A DNA stretch of 64,000 nt from CAYZMS01 sp964479625 (lineage in GTDB: Bacteria; Bacteroidota; Bacteroidia; Chitinophagales; Saprospiraceae), in the NCBI GenBank assembly GCA_964479625.1, contig CAYZMS010000009.1:62001-126000 (forward strand), given 5' to 3'. Made by a program: the position numbers and the translations under genes. The notes under the pieces are model-generated. The model had not been told where the DNA came from and did not search any database. It worked only from the letters and a program-made list of their open reading frames with translations. Below, piece after piece: positions 63,047 to 64,000 of this stretch (the first letter of the stretch is position 1; each line of letters begins with the position of its first letter).

Positions 63047-64000
63047 CTAAGCCCTGTGTATGGGGCAGGTCATACAATGGGAGCCCCCGCGCGCCCTGGA
63101 CAGTTCGGAGGAGGGCAAAGAAATGATCGTATTTTCAATGGCTTCCGGTTGGAGTTTTCCGCTCTCCAACAAGGGGAGTAATTCATTAGCATGGCGGATC
63201 GTATAACCAAAGGCACGGAGGGCATCTTCCGTGCGGGGGTTTCGGTCATAGGTAAGGGCAACACCCGGCTTTAAGGCGACAAGGTTACACCCATCCGTCC
63301 ATTGTTCTCGCTCCTGATAGGGAGACAGGCCGTTCCCGGCCGGAATAAACTGCATGTTTGGATTGACCTCCTCGAGGATGAAGTCCTTGATATTTGGGTA
63401 ATTGGTGGTCGCTCCATTCGATCGAAAAACATCCACCCTTGAACTTACCCCTTCCACCACAATAGGGTTGTAGGAAACAATGTGGTGCTGATGGATCTGG
63501 GTGAAAATGGTATCGATATGCATGAAGGAGCGTTCAGATGGTACCGTGATCTGGGCAACGTTGGCGATCACTCCCAATTCGAACAAAACATCTCTCAGGA
63601 CCTGTGCTCCGTAGCTGGTCGATCGTTCGCTTACCCCGATGAGCAGGAAATCCTGGCTCAACACCATAACATCTCCACCTTCTATCGAAACCTGTTCTCC
63701 CCTTTTGGAGGGCGGGAACCGGTTGACATCATTGAGGTTGATCACTCTGCCGGTCGACCAAAGATCAGTAAACAAGGGGTGACTGGAGAAAATGAACCGA
63801 GTCAGGTAATTCTCCCTGAAACGGGCTTCCTTATTGGCCTTGGTGATGAGCACGTGATCATTAATAGTAACGGCAATATCCCGGGTGAAAATGAAATTGG
63901 GGATAGGGTCGAAAAGGATATGATCTTCTTTGGGATAATAGCCGGTGATCAGGATCTCCGCCAGATCCCTGTTGGATATGCTGCCCAGCATCTCATGTAC
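63047..64000 (-). CDS. Arginine deiminase family protein, 5' end outside the window
   Basis: At least 318 residues; the frame continues past base 64000 upstream. Converts arginine to citrulline plus ammonia in the classical case. Motifs of the guanidino-modifying superfamily: PNFIFTRDIAV, EGGDVMVLS, MHIDTIFT, and the catalytic Cys near the end in GGSHCMTC. The same window has an arginine decarboxylase about 50 kb away, but they are not linked by position. Substrate is assigned by family only. Confidence 0.85.
   Translation of the reverse strand, partial: VHEMLGSISNRDLAEILITGYYPKEDHILFDPIPNFIFTRDIAVTINDHVLITKANKEARFRENYLTRFIFSSHPLFTDLWSTGRVINLNDVNRFPPSKRGEQVSIEGGDVMVLSQDFLLIGVSERSTSYGAQVLRDVLFELGVIANVAQITVPSERSFMHIDTIFTQIHQHHIVSYNPIVVEGVSSRVDVFRSNGATTNYPNIKDFILEEVNPNMQFIPAGNGLSPYQEREQWTDGCNLVALKPGVALTYDRNPRTEDALRAFGYTIRHANELLPLLESGKLQPEAIENTIISLPSSELSRARGGSHCMTCPIHRA

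Noticed and set aside
1..64000. CRISPR arrays, insertion sequences, prophage genes, rRNA
   Set aside because: No regular repeat-spacer pattern, transposase, phage structural gene or rRNA sequence was recognised.

Overview
The window looks like chromosomal DNA of a Bacteroidota bacterium, perhaps from the Saprospiria/Lewinella side of the phylum (the class is inference). Supporting signs are two SusC/SusD outer-membrane pairs, a fused SecDF, the Bacteroidota-type arginine decarboxylase, a short CcmB/CcmC/CcmD-like set, starts without Shine-Dalgarno sequences, and several promoter-like TAnnTTTG boxes. It is an assembly product: a 100-N gap at 43110-43209 is flanked by two identical 55-nt ends, so it is probably an unmerged contig overlap and not missing sequence.

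Layout. 1-7112: a compact co-directional operon of a CHAT (caspase-like) protease, a tandem STAND NTPase, a protein carrying the rest of the second STAND module plus a membrane anchor, coiled coil and WD40 propeller, and an outer-membrane barrel protein. This is the most interesting system here: it looks like an NLR-like conflict or signalling device running from the envelope to a cytosolic protease. 7281-20415: housekeeping and small genes (glucan phosphorylase, arginine decarboxylase, MazG-like pyrophosphatase, SecDF, a BON-LysM protein, a D-2-hydroxyacid dehydrogenase, two tiny membrane proteins), with a gene-poor kilobase at 9834-10867. 20544-29661: envelope proteins, a LOV-like PAS/AraC regulator, a zincin-like membrane protein overlapping a lipoprotein with a serine hydrolase domain, and an amidase. 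29698-34907: cytochrome c maturation genes running into glutamate dehydrogenase, then an Lrp regulator coupled to a TraB/GumN protein.

35117-44136: tRNA-Ser(UGA), a DinB gene with an internal stop, a GT-C-like membrane protein, SusCD pair 1, and a membrane-protein gene broken by two stops and a frameshift around the assembly gap. 44289-55308: an ABC-F ATPase, RtcB, SusCD pair 2, PurB, a PepSY-like protein and an orphan BioD/DRTGG regulatory protein. 55568-64000: TopA with a DUF3467 protein, a lipoprotein FKBP, PolX with a degenerate polymerase site, KDO transferase, a barrel protein and a partial arginine deiminase.

Working together: the first four genes form a likely coupled unit; ccmB, ccmC and the CcmD-like gene build the heme-delivery part of cytochrome c maturation; each SusC/SusD pair forms one TonB-dependent uptake complex, with no carbohydrate-active enzymes nearby; topA and its DUF3467 neighbour look co-transcribed. 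All functional calls come from reading motifs by eye without database searches.
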